Below are positions 6,311-11,133 of a DNA stretch of 11,133 nt, in pieces; position 1 is the first letter of the stretch; every line of letters starts with the position of its first letter. The notes below the pieces were generated by a model. The model saw only the letters and a list, made by a program, of their open reading frames with translations, made no database searches and was not told the DNA's origin. This DNA is from Methanomicrobiales archaeon (GTDB lineage Archaea; Halobacteriota; Methanomicrobia; Methanomicrobiales; Methanoculleaceae). The DNA is taken from contig JAAZIF010000229.1 of the NCBI GenBank assembly GCA_012510335.1, positions 1 through 11,133 on the forward strand, given 5' to 3'. The position numbers and the translations under genes were made by a program.

Positions 6311-7471
6311 CTACGCCCCCAGTATATGCACGACGACCGTCGCGCCGGTGCCGCCGACGTTGTGCGTCATACCGATCTCGGCGTCAACCTGCCTGCCGGC
6401 AGCCTCGCCGCGGATCTGGGTGACGACCTCGCAGATCTGCTTGACCCCTGTCGCGCCGACCGGGTGGCCGCAGGCTTTCAGGCCGCCGCTAGGGTTCACA
6501 GGGATATCGCCTCCGAGTGCCGTCACCCCCTCCGCGGTGAGCCTCCCCGCCTCGCCCTTTGCGCAGAACCCGAGATCCTCGATCGCGCATATCTCGGCGA
6601 TCGTGAAGCAGTCGTGAACCTCGACCAGGTCGATATCCCTGTGGGTGAGGCGGGACCGCTCAAGCGCTCGCTTCCCTGCCGCGACGGTGGCATCCAGTGT
6701 GGATATGTCCCTTCGATCGTGGAGAGCGATTGTGTCGCTCGCCTGCGCGCTCGCAAGCACCCGCACGGGTGAGTCGGTGAACTCCCGGGCGCGCTCGAGC
6801 GGCACCACCACGACCGCCGCCGCGCCATCGGTGATCGGAGAACAGTCGAAGAGTCGCAGGGGATCGGCGACCAGTGATGAGGAGAGGACCGTATCAACCG
6901 TTATACGGTTCTGGAACTGCGCTATAGGGTTTTTTGAACCGTTCTCGTGGTTCTTCACCGCGACCTCCGCAAGCTGCTCCCGGGTGAGCGGGTAGCGATG
7001 CATATAGTCGGTTGCGATCATGGCGTAGAGTCCGGGAAAGGTCGCCCCGGCAAACCCCTCCCACTCGCGGTCCGCGGCGCCCGCGAGCGTATCCACGCTC
7101 ACCCCGGTCCCGACATCGGTCATCTTCTCGACACCCGCAGCGACCACGACATCCTCCATGCCGCTTGCGACCGCGATCACCGCCTGCCTGAAGGCAAGTC
7201 CGCCGGAGGCGCATGCCGCCTCCACCCTGGTCGATGGGATGTGGTTCGTGGCGAGCCCTGCAAAGTCCGCGATAAGGGCCCCGATATGCTCCTGCTCAAT
7301 GAACCTGCCAGCGCTCATGTTCCCAACATAGAGGGCGTCGATCCTCTCGCCTGAGATCCCGGCATCCTCAAGCGCCAGGGTTCCGGCTGTAACAAAGAGA
7401 TCCCGGAACGATGCGCTCCAGCGCTCCCCGAACTCCGTGCATCCGACTCCGACCACTGCTACGTCTCTCAT
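6311..7471 (-). CDS. acetyl-CoA C-acetyltransferase, archaeal SCP2-like thiolase
   Basis: This 386-residue thiolase condenses two acetyl-CoA to acetoacetyl-CoA, the first mevalonate-pathway step. The nucleophilic Cys87 sits in EAACASGG. His336 sits in NPSGGLKACGHPVGATG. The usual C-terminal CxG motif of bacterial thiolases is absent and replaced by HNVGGTG (370-376). As in SCP2-type thiolases, the second catalytic cysteine is probably Cys288 of the HDCF motif (286-289). This is the normal archaeal variant that works in complex with HMG-CoA synthase and DUF35, so the unfavourable thiolase equilibrium is pulled forward. Its ATG overlaps the HMG-CoA synthase stop (ATGA, 7468-7471), so the two are translationally coupled and likely made in similar amounts. 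Confidence 0.93.
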   Translation of the reverse strand: MRDVAVVGVGCTEFGERWSASFRDLFVTAGTLALEDAGISGERIDALYVGNMSAGRFIEQEHIGALIADFAGLATNHIPSTRVEAACASGGLAFRQAVIAVASGMEDVVVAAGVEKMTDVGTGVSVDTLAGAADREWEGFAGATFPGLYAMIATDYMHRYPLTREQLAEVAVKNHENGSKNPIAQFQNRITVDTVLSSSLVADPLRLFDCSPITDGAAAVVVVPLERAREFTDSPVRVLASAQASDTIALHDRRDISTLDATVAAGKRALERSRLTHRDIDLVEVHDCFTIAEICAIEDLGFCAKGEAGRLTAEGVTALGGDIPVNPSGGLKACGHPVGATGVKQICEVVTQIRGEAAGRQVDAEIGMTHNVGGTGATVVVHILGA

Positions 7472-8520
7472 CTCTGCATCACGATCTTTCCTTTGTGTTT
7501 TGCATACAGTGCGTAATCGAGGTAGATCGGGTCTCTGAGGAGCTCCTCAACCGTCGGCGCCGCCGTCCGGTCGAATGCCCCGGAGGCGATCGCGTCGGTG
7601 ACCGTTATATCGAAGGCATCGCTCCCGGCCCCCGACCCGAACGATGTGACGAAGATCCGATCGCCCGGTCTTGCGAGGTCGAGCGTCGCGGCAAGCCCGA
7701 TCATCGATGACCCCGAGTATGTGTTTCCGAGCCTCGGCACGACGAGGCCGGGTTTGATCTGTTCTTCTGTGAACCCGAGCGCCTTTGCCACCCGCTGCGG
7801 GAATTTTGCGTTCGGCTGGTGGAATACCGCGTAGTCGTAATCCTCCGGGCTCGTGCCCATCTGATCAAACATCAGCCTGGCCGCACCCTGGACGTGCTTG
7901 AAGTAGCCCGGATCGCCGGTGAACCGGCCGCCGTGCCGGGGATAGCTCTGCCCCTCGCGCCGCCAGAAATCGGGTGTATCGGTTGTGTAGGAGCAGGTCT
8001 GGTTGATATCGGCTATGGTATCCCCCTCGCTGATGACAAACGCAGCCCCGCCGGCGGCCGCCGTGTACTCGAGCGCATCGCCAGGAGCGCCCTGCGCCAC
8101 GTCCGCCCCGATCGCGATCCCGAGCGGGATCATACCGCTCCTTACAAGCCCCATACAGGTCTGGATGCCTGCAGTCCCCGCCTTGCACGCGAACTCGTAG
8201 TCGGCGGCGGTCATGTTGGGCGTCGCCCCGATCGCCTCACCGACGGTGCATGCGGTTGGTTTGACCGCGTAGGGATGCGACTCGCTTCCCACGTAGATGG
8301 CTCCGATTGCCTCCGGGTCGATCTCTCTTCGCCGGAGGGCGGCACGGGCCGCCTCGACGGCGATCGTTGCGGTGTCCTCATCCAGACAGGGGACGGATTT
8401 CTCAAAGACCCCGAGACCCCTGGTGATGTCGTCTGCATTGGCGCCCCATACCCGCGCGATCTCCGGGACTTTTATCCGGTATCGGGGGATGTAGGCGCCG
8501 TAAGAATAAATACCTACCAT
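7468..8520 (-). CDS. hydroxymethylglutaryl-CoA synthase, archaeal type
   Basis: This 350-residue enzyme condenses acetyl-CoA with acetoacetyl-CoA to HMG-CoA. The catalytic triad is visible: Glu80 in YVGSESHPYAVKP, Cys112 in YEFACKAGTAG and His234 in AVFHQPNAKFP. The conserved RLGNTYSGSS and SFGSGAGSDAF blocks are present, and the length is typical of the archaeal/bacterial short form. It starts at ATG-8520, with a strong GAGGAG ribosome binding site (8525-8530) four bases upstream, inside the end of the HTH regulator gene. The two reading frames overlap by 7 bp. The stop overlaps the thiolase start by 4 bp. Known structures of methanogen homologues show it assembling with the thiolase and DUF35, both encoded directly downstream. 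Confidence 0.96.
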   Translation of the reverse strand: MVGIYSYGAYIPRYRIKVPEIARVWGANADDITRGLGVFEKSVPCLDEDTATIAVEAARAALRRREIDPEAIGAIYVGSESHPYAVKPTACTVGEAIGATPNMTAADYEFACKAGTAGIQTCMGLVRSGMIPLGIAIGADVAQGAPGDALEYTAAAGGAAFVISEGDTIADINQTCSYTTDTPDFWRREGQSYPRHGGRFTGDPGYFKHVQGAARLMFDQMGTSPEDYDYAVFHQPNAKFPQRVAKALGFTEEQIKPGLVVPRLGNTYSGSSMIGLAATLDLARPGDRIFVTSFGSGAGSDAFDITVTDAIASGAFDRTAAPTVEELLRDPIYLDYALYAKHKGKIVMQR

Positions 8521-9224
8521 GATTCTCCTCTAAGAGAGGTGATTATCGTCTCGACACCCATCTGCGTGCAGAGCACCGTGATCCGGTCACGCTCTGCAAG
8601 CCCCGGGATCAGCGGGTGGACCTCAGCCGGGCCGATGCCCTGTAGCACAACGCAGCGGGGCTTGAAGGGGGTGACCCGGATCGCAACCATTGGCGACTTC
8701 CCGGTTGATATGTCGGTGAAGATGAGGGCACGCTCCGTGCTCCAGCCGTATATGCGGTTGAACTCGCTCGAGGAGAGCTGGAGGATCGCATTCAGGCTGT
8801 TGATCACCGTATACCCGTAGATGGTCTGGTCCATTGGACCGCAGAGTGATACAGCGCCGATGGCCTCTGCGAATTTTAAGAGGTCAACGGGGGATGCATA
8901 CTCGTGGATGTCGTAGATGACGTCTTCGTCAAATTCACTATACAGGATCCTGGCAAACTTTTTGATGAACCGGCTGCCGCGATCCTCATCGATCGCAAGG
9001 ATCGTATCGACGATCTTGCCAACGATGGCGGTTCCTGGACTCTTTCGCCGTCCGCTTTCGTAGTCGCTGATAACAGAGGGAGAGACCTCGAGACGCTCGG
9101 CGAGCAATCCCTGGGGGATATCGAAGCTCAGCCGCCACTTCTTCAGGGCCTGTCCCGGTGAGTCCGAAAGTGTGATCTCTCCTGCCATCTTCTCGGCAAG
9201 CTGATGCCGCACCCCGGATTTCAT
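8514..9224 (-). CDS. XRE-type HTH transcriptional regulator, COG1709-like
   Basis: This 236-residue protein has an N-terminal Cro/CI-type helix-turn-helix (about 25-65: ALKKWRLSFDIPQGLLAERLEVSPSVISDYESGRRKSP). Its C-terminal domain of about 150 residues (from YDIHEYASPVDLLKF to VETIITSLRGESW) has no membrane segment and could bind a ligand. It resembles the conserved archaeal predicted regulators of COG1709, whose ligand and targets are, to my knowledge, not established. It is the first gene of the operon with HMG-CoA synthase, thiolase and DUF35, overlapping the synthase by 7 bp, so control of mevalonate entry (and of itself) is a reasonable inference. ATG-9224 has no ribosome binding site, but a TATA box is centred about 28 bp upstream, supporting a leaderless start. 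Confidence 0.85.
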   Translation of the reverse strand: MKSGVRHQLAEKMAGEITLSDSPGQALKKWRLSFDIPQGLLAERLEVSPSVISDYESGRRKSPGTAIVGKIVDTILAIDEDRGSRFIKKFARILYSEFDEDVIYDIHEYASPVDLLKFAEAIGAVSLCGPMDQTIYGYTVINSLNAILQLSSSEFNRIYGWSTERALIFTDISTGKSPMVAIRVTPFKPRCVVLQGIGPAEVHPLIPGLAERDRITVLCTQMGVETIITSLRGESW

Positions 9225-9246
9225 GCAGGAAATGTTAGCACCCGGA

Positions 9247-9257
9247 CTTATAAAATT
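9247..9257 (-). promoter_or_regulatory. TATA box for the regulator/HMG-CoA synthase operon
   Basis: The minus strand reads AATTTTATAAG, centred near 9252 and about 28 bp before ATG-9224. It is a good archaeal box A at leaderless distance. It should drive all four genes of the operon. Confidence 0.55.
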
Positions 9258-9268
9258 AGCGTATATTA

Positions 9269-9286
9269 CTTCGACATTTCACGAAG
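9269..9286. repeat. short inverted repeat between the divergent regulator and ribK promoters
   Basis: CTTCG (9269-9273) and CGAAG (9282-9286) are separated by 8 bp, in the 119-bp spacer between the HTH regulator and ribK. Both divergent genes encode DNA-binding proteins, so an operator is plausible, but 5-bp arms can occur by chance. Confidence 0.25.
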
Positions 9287-9317
9287 ATCCGCCGACCCGG
9301 GATCGTTACGCAACCCG

Positions 9318-9323
9318 TATATA
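9318..9323 (+). promoter_or_regulatory. TATA box for ribK
   Basis: TATATA is centred at 9320.5, placing the transcript start at about 9346-9347, on the tandem ATGs at 9344 and 9347. A second TATA-like sequence (GTATATTA, 9261-9268) farther upstream would give a leader of some tens of bases with no ribosome binding site. Confidence 0.5.
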
Positions 9324-9343
9324 GTATGCATCTCAATTATGAT

Positions 9344-10015
9344 ATGATGGTTGAAGCGGAAGATCTGCAGTCCCTGAAGATGATCGCCCTTCTCGGCGGG
9401 TGCAAAGGCCCGATATGGCTCTCATCACAGTCGCTTGGCAGCGAACTCGGGATCAGTCCCCAGACCGCATCAAGGCGCCTGATCGCGCTTGAGCGACAGC
9501 AGTTCATCGTCAGGTCGATGAAACCCGATGGGCAGTATGTCGCCGTCACCAGGGAGGGCGAAGGGCAGTTGAAGCAGGAGTACGCGGATTATATCAGGAT
9601 ATTCAACCCAAAGCGCAGGCAGTATTTCCTGGCCGGGGCCGTGATCAGCGGGCTCGGGGAGGGGCGCTACTACATGAGCATCCCCCACTACAAAGAGCAG
9701 TTCAGCAAGTATCTCGGTTTTGAACCTTTCCCCGGCACCCTGAACATCAGGCTCGATCCGGCGAGCATCCGGATCCGGCAGGATCTTGAGCACATCGGGT
9801 GGATCGAGATTTCCGGATTTACCGCCGATGAGCGGACGTTTGGCGGCGTAAAAACGCTCCCCTGCCGTGTCAGGGGTCATGATTGCGCGATCGTCGAACC
9901 TTCTCGCACCCATTACCCCGAGGACATAATCGAGGTCATCGCCGGGTGCGGACTACGCAAAGCACTGGACCTGAACGATAACGATATGATCGAGGTGGAG
10001 ATTACATATGATTGA
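9344..10015 (+). CDS. ribK: CTP-dependent riboflavin kinase fused to winged HTH (RbkR type)
   Basis: This is a two-domain protein of 223 residues. The N-terminal winged helix-turn-helix (about 11-80) includes a likely recognition helix, SPQTASRRLIALERQQF. The C-terminal archaeal RibK domain (about 97-223) carries VISGLGEGRYYMSIPHY (100-116) and FPGTLNIRL (129-137), the nucleotide- and flavin-binding signatures of the CTP-using kinase that converts riboflavin to FMN. This architecture matches RbkR, described as both the riboflavin kinase and a regulator of riboflavin genes in Archaea, so autoregulation with ribB is likely. The start is uncertain. ATG-9326 is in frame, but the TATA box at 9318-9323 would then lie almost on it. 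The tandem ATGs at 9344/9347 sit at leaderless distance. The 3' end overlaps ribB by 8 bp. Confidence 0.92.
   Translation: MMVEAEDLQSLKMIALLGGCKGPIWLSSQSLGSELGISPQTASRRLIALERQQFIVRSMKPDGQYVAVTREGEGQLKQEYADYIRIFNPKRRQYFLAGAVISGLGEGRYYMSIPHYKEQFSKYLGFEPFPGTLNIRLDPASIRIRQDLEHIGWIEISGFTADERTFGGVKTLPCRVRGHDCAIVEPSRTHYPEDIIEVIAGCGLRKALDLNDNDMIEVEITYD
9992..10000 (+). promoter_or_regulatory. ribosome binding site for ribB inside ribK
   Basis: GAGGTGGAG matches the archaeal GGAGGTG core and ends 7 nt before the ribB ATG at 10008. It supports coupled translation of ribB from the ribK message. Confidence 0.6.
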
Positions 10016-10685
10016 TGCAGCCATAAAGGCCCTTGCAGGGGGGAAATTCATCCTGCTGTACGATTTCGACAACCGGGAACGCGAGACCGATTTTGCTATA
10101 CGGTCGGACGCGGTCACGCCCGCCCACATAAGGCAGATGCGCAAAGATGGCGGCGGCCTCATATGCACCGCGGTGCATCCTGATGCCGCAGAGAGGCTCG
10201 GCCTCCCATTCGCGCACGATCTCCTGCGCGGTTGCGGTATTGTCGAAAGAGACGGCGAGATACCATATGACAAGAAGAACCATTCTTCATTCTCGCTCTG
10301 GGTGAATCACAGGGAGACCTACACCGGCATCACCGACCGCGACCGCGCCCTGACGGTCACCGCCGTCGCCGGGGAGGTGGAGCGGTCACTCAACGGTGGT
10401 GGGCATAACTTTGCGGCGCATTTCCGGTCGCCGGGCCACGTCGCGCTCCTGCGGGCGGCCGACCGCCTGCTCGACGAGCGGCGCGGGCAGACCGAGCTCT
10501 CGATCGCGCTTGCGGTCATGGCCGGCATAACCCCGGCGGTCACCATCTGCGAGATGCTGGACGACGAGACCGGGTTTGCCCTCTCCAAGGAAGATGCAGT
10601 AAGGTATGCAGAGGAGCACGGCCTCGTCTTTGTCGAGGGGCAGGACGTGCTGGATCGGTGGGAGTCCTGTAGACCTGGAGAATAA
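10008..10685 (+). CDS. ribB: 3,4-dihydroxy-2-butanone 4-phosphate synthase
   Basis: This 225-residue enzyme converts ribulose 5-phosphate to 3,4-dihydroxy-2-butanone 4-phosphate plus formate, supplying the four-carbon unit of riboflavin. It is a stand-alone DHBP synthase without a GTP cyclohydrolase II domain, as usual in Archaea. Visible motifs are the acidic metal/substrate loop DFDNRERETDF (19-29, with Glu26 and Asp28), GGGLICTA (48-55), SFSLWVNHRETYTGITDRDRA (94-114, Thr109 and Asp110 in the substrate region), HFRSPGHV with metal-binding His144, and GQTELSIALAVMAGITPA with Glu163. ATG-10008 lies inside the ribK end, with GAGGTG ten bases before it. It forms a two-gene riboflavin/FMN operon with ribK and is followed closely by a T-run. 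Confidence 0.95.
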   Translation: MIDAAIKALAGGKFILLYDFDNRERETDFAIRSDAVTPAHIRQMRKDGGGLICTAVHPDAAERLGLPFAHDLLRGCGIVERDGEIPYDKKNHSSFSLWVNHRETYTGITDRDRALTVTAVAGEVERSLNGGGHNFAAHFRSPGHVALLRAADRLLDERRGQTELSIALAVMAGITPAVTICEMLDDETGFALSKEDAVRYAEEHGLVFVEGQDVLDRWESCRPGE

Positions 10686-10686
10686 T

Positions 10687-10693
10687 CTTTTTT
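10687..10693 (+). terminator. T-run terminator after ribB
   Basis: A run of six T (10688-10693) begins two bases after the ribB stop and suits intrinsic archaeal termination. A second T-run follows about 50 bp later. Confidence 0.55.
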
Positions 10694-10744
10694 CAAAAAC
10701 CACCTCTGAGCCCATCAAACCAGGCGGGGCATGGTCTGATGGCG

Positions 10745-10752
10745 TTTTTTTT
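10745..10752 (+). terminator. second T-run terminator
   Basis: Eight consecutive T are followed by a C-rich stretch. This is the strongest plus-strand T-run near the end of the ribK-ribB transcript and probably a backup stop. Confidence 0.55.
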
Positions 10753-10774
10753 GCCCCTCCCCCGCGATCCCGTC

Positions 10775-10789
10775 CATGCAGAAGTATAT
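10775..10789 (+). promoter_or_regulatory. first copy of a 15-bp BRE/TATA-like block
   Basis: CATGCAGAAGTATAT has a BRE-like GCAGAAG followed by TATAT, the layout of an archaeal core promoter. It is identical to 11027-11041. It would start transcription near 10814, where no confident gene begins. Confidence 0.4.
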
Positions 10790-11026
10790 GGTGATTTTGA
10801 CGCGCCGGCGGAGTTCGAGCGCCGGATCCGCGAGGCTCCGCGATCTGATCCAGGGAATGTCATGACAGGAGAGAGTTACCGGCCGGCGGAAAGGAACGAC
10901 AATCCCTTTACCCGGTTGCGCGCGCTGCCTCTCGATCTGACCTGTGTTGCCGGTCTGATCGCCGGCCGCAGAACGCCCGCGATCTCGCCGGTTGATCAAT
11001 TCTACCCCTCTACTATCTCTCACCTG

Positions 11027-11041
11027 CATGCAGAAGTATAT
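11027..11041 (+). promoter_or_regulatory. second copy of the BRE/TATA block, promoter of the right-edge gene
   Basis: CATGCAGAAGTATAT continues into ATG, giving a strong TATATAT box preceded by a BRE-like purine patch. It predicts a transcript start near 11067, about 9 nt before ATG-11076. The flanking CTGCATGCAG (11024-11033) is a perfect palindrome that could be an operator touching the BRE. Confidence 0.55.
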
Positions 11042-11075
11042 ATGAGATGGCGCCCTCCCGTGCCCGGGTGTTCGG

Positions 11076-11133
11076 ATGGCAGATGCAACCCAGCAGATTG
11101 TGAAAGGTACGGAATACAGCGCGGTCAACCTGA
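11076..11133 (+). CDS. 5' fragment of an unrecognised gene, cut by the right edge
   Basis: Nineteen codons are visible, beginning MADATQQIVKGTEYSAVNL. The frame uses GC-ending codons and ordinary residues, and begins just after a strong BRE/TATA element whose predicted transcript start lies about 9 nt upstream. A GGGTG (11066-11070) shortly before the ATG may serve as a ribosome binding site. The peptide is too short for me to recognise a family. The frame stays open to the last base. Confidence 0.5.
   Translation, partial: MADATQQIVKGTEYSAVNL

Larger units (their letters stand above)
10686..11075. other. 390-bp intergenic stretch without a convincing gene
   Basis: Between ribB and the right-edge gene there are two T-runs, two copies of a 15-bp BRE/TATA-like block, and several inverted repeats between the copies. 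Examples are ACCGG (10878-10882) with CCGGT (10912-10916), enclosing AAAGG (10890-10894) with CCTTT (10905-10909). Open frames exist on both strands: a 28-codon one from ATG-10776, one from ATG-10862 running to the edge, and a 137-codon minus-strand one. None has a good ribosome binding site plus a recognisable peptide. A small RNA transcribed from the first block is possible but unproven. Confidence 0.5.

Noticed and set aside
6311..7471. Possible inactive thiolase because the C-terminal CxG motif is missing
   Set aside because: SCP2-like and archaeal thiolases use the cysteine of the HDCF motif instead, and that motif is present at 286-289. This is the family norm.
7819..8820. 333-codon plus-strand open frame antisense to HMG-CoA synthase and the HTH regulator
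   Set aside because: It overlaps two clearly identified genes with catalytic motifs. The antisense translation has no recognisable domain, and long antisense frames are expected at this GC content.
10802..10824. tRNA T-arm-like sequence (stem around GTTCGA)
   Set aside because: No matching acceptor stem, D-arm or anticodon arm lies upstream, and the stem has a mismatch. It is a chance resemblance in GC-rich sequence.
10776..10862. 28-codon plus-strand frame starting inside the first BRE/TATA block
   Set aside because: Its ATG lies within the putative promoter, upstream of any transcript that promoter would make, and the peptide is Arg/Ser-rich without resemblance to a known small protein.
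10715..11128. 137-codon minus-strand frame covering the spacer after ribB
   Set aside because: It runs across both copies of the promoter block, which appear as repeated IYFCM in the peptide, and through the start of the right-edge gene. No promoter or ribosome binding site supports it.
1..11133. Mobile element, CRISPR array or horizontally acquired island
   Set aside because: No transposase, integrase or regularly spaced repeats were seen, and composition and gene content look like uniform archaeal core genome.

Overview
The window looks like a piece of a methanogenic archaeal chromosome, most likely from the Methanomicrobiales and close to Methanoculleus. The basis is high GC content, archaeal TATA boxes instead of -35/-10 promoters, an FmdE-family protein, archaeal Trm5, a CTP-dependent riboflavin kinase fused to a winged HTH, and the archaeal thiolase/HMG-CoA synthase/DUF35 cluster. 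The species-level guess is an inference from gene content and style. There are eleven complete genes and two genes cut by the window edges. I see no mobile element, CRISPR array, tRNA or rRNA.

Layout. 1-112 (-) is the 5' end of an unrecognised gene, divergent from an FmdE-family zinc protein (352-969, +). This converges on a minus-strand pair: hisG (980-1852) and, upstream of it, a DUF1015 protein (1903-3165). Divergent from DUF1015 is a RimI-type acetyltransferase (3250-3714, +), which converges within 3 bp on trm5 (3718-4632, -). Divergent from trm5 is hmgA, HMG-CoA reductase (4679-5887, +). It converges on a four-gene minus-strand operon read in the order COG1709-type HTH regulator (8514-9224), HMG-CoA synthase (7468-8520), thiolase (6311-7471) and DUF35 OB-fold/zinc-ribbon protein (5913-6308). 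Divergent from that operon is ribK/rbkR (9344-10015, +), overlapping ribB (10008-10685, +). A gene-poor stretch of about 390 bp follows, with T-rich terminators, a repeated BRE/TATA block and inverted repeats. A gene then begins at 11076 and runs off the right edge.

How the genes work together. The central block holds the first three reactions of the mevalonate route to archaeal lipids. Thiolase makes acetoacetyl-CoA, HMG-CoA synthase condenses it with acetyl-CoA, and DUF35 is the known scaffold of that enzyme pair. HMG-CoA reductase, in the convergent transcript, makes mevalonate. The HTH protein that opens the operon is a candidate local regulator. ribK and ribB are two riboflavin/FMN genes, and the HTH fusion of RibK matches the bifunctional RbkR regulator-kinase. 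The rest is core housekeeping: histidine synthesis, tRNA m1G37 modification and protein N-acetylation.

Gene content is mostly conserved core. The most interesting signals lie between the genes. All three convergent junctions are perfect inverted repeats. Promoter-proximal genes tend to start about 27 bp from a TATA box with no ribosome binding site. The 10686-11075 spacer carries a duplicated promoter block with foldable sequence between the copies.
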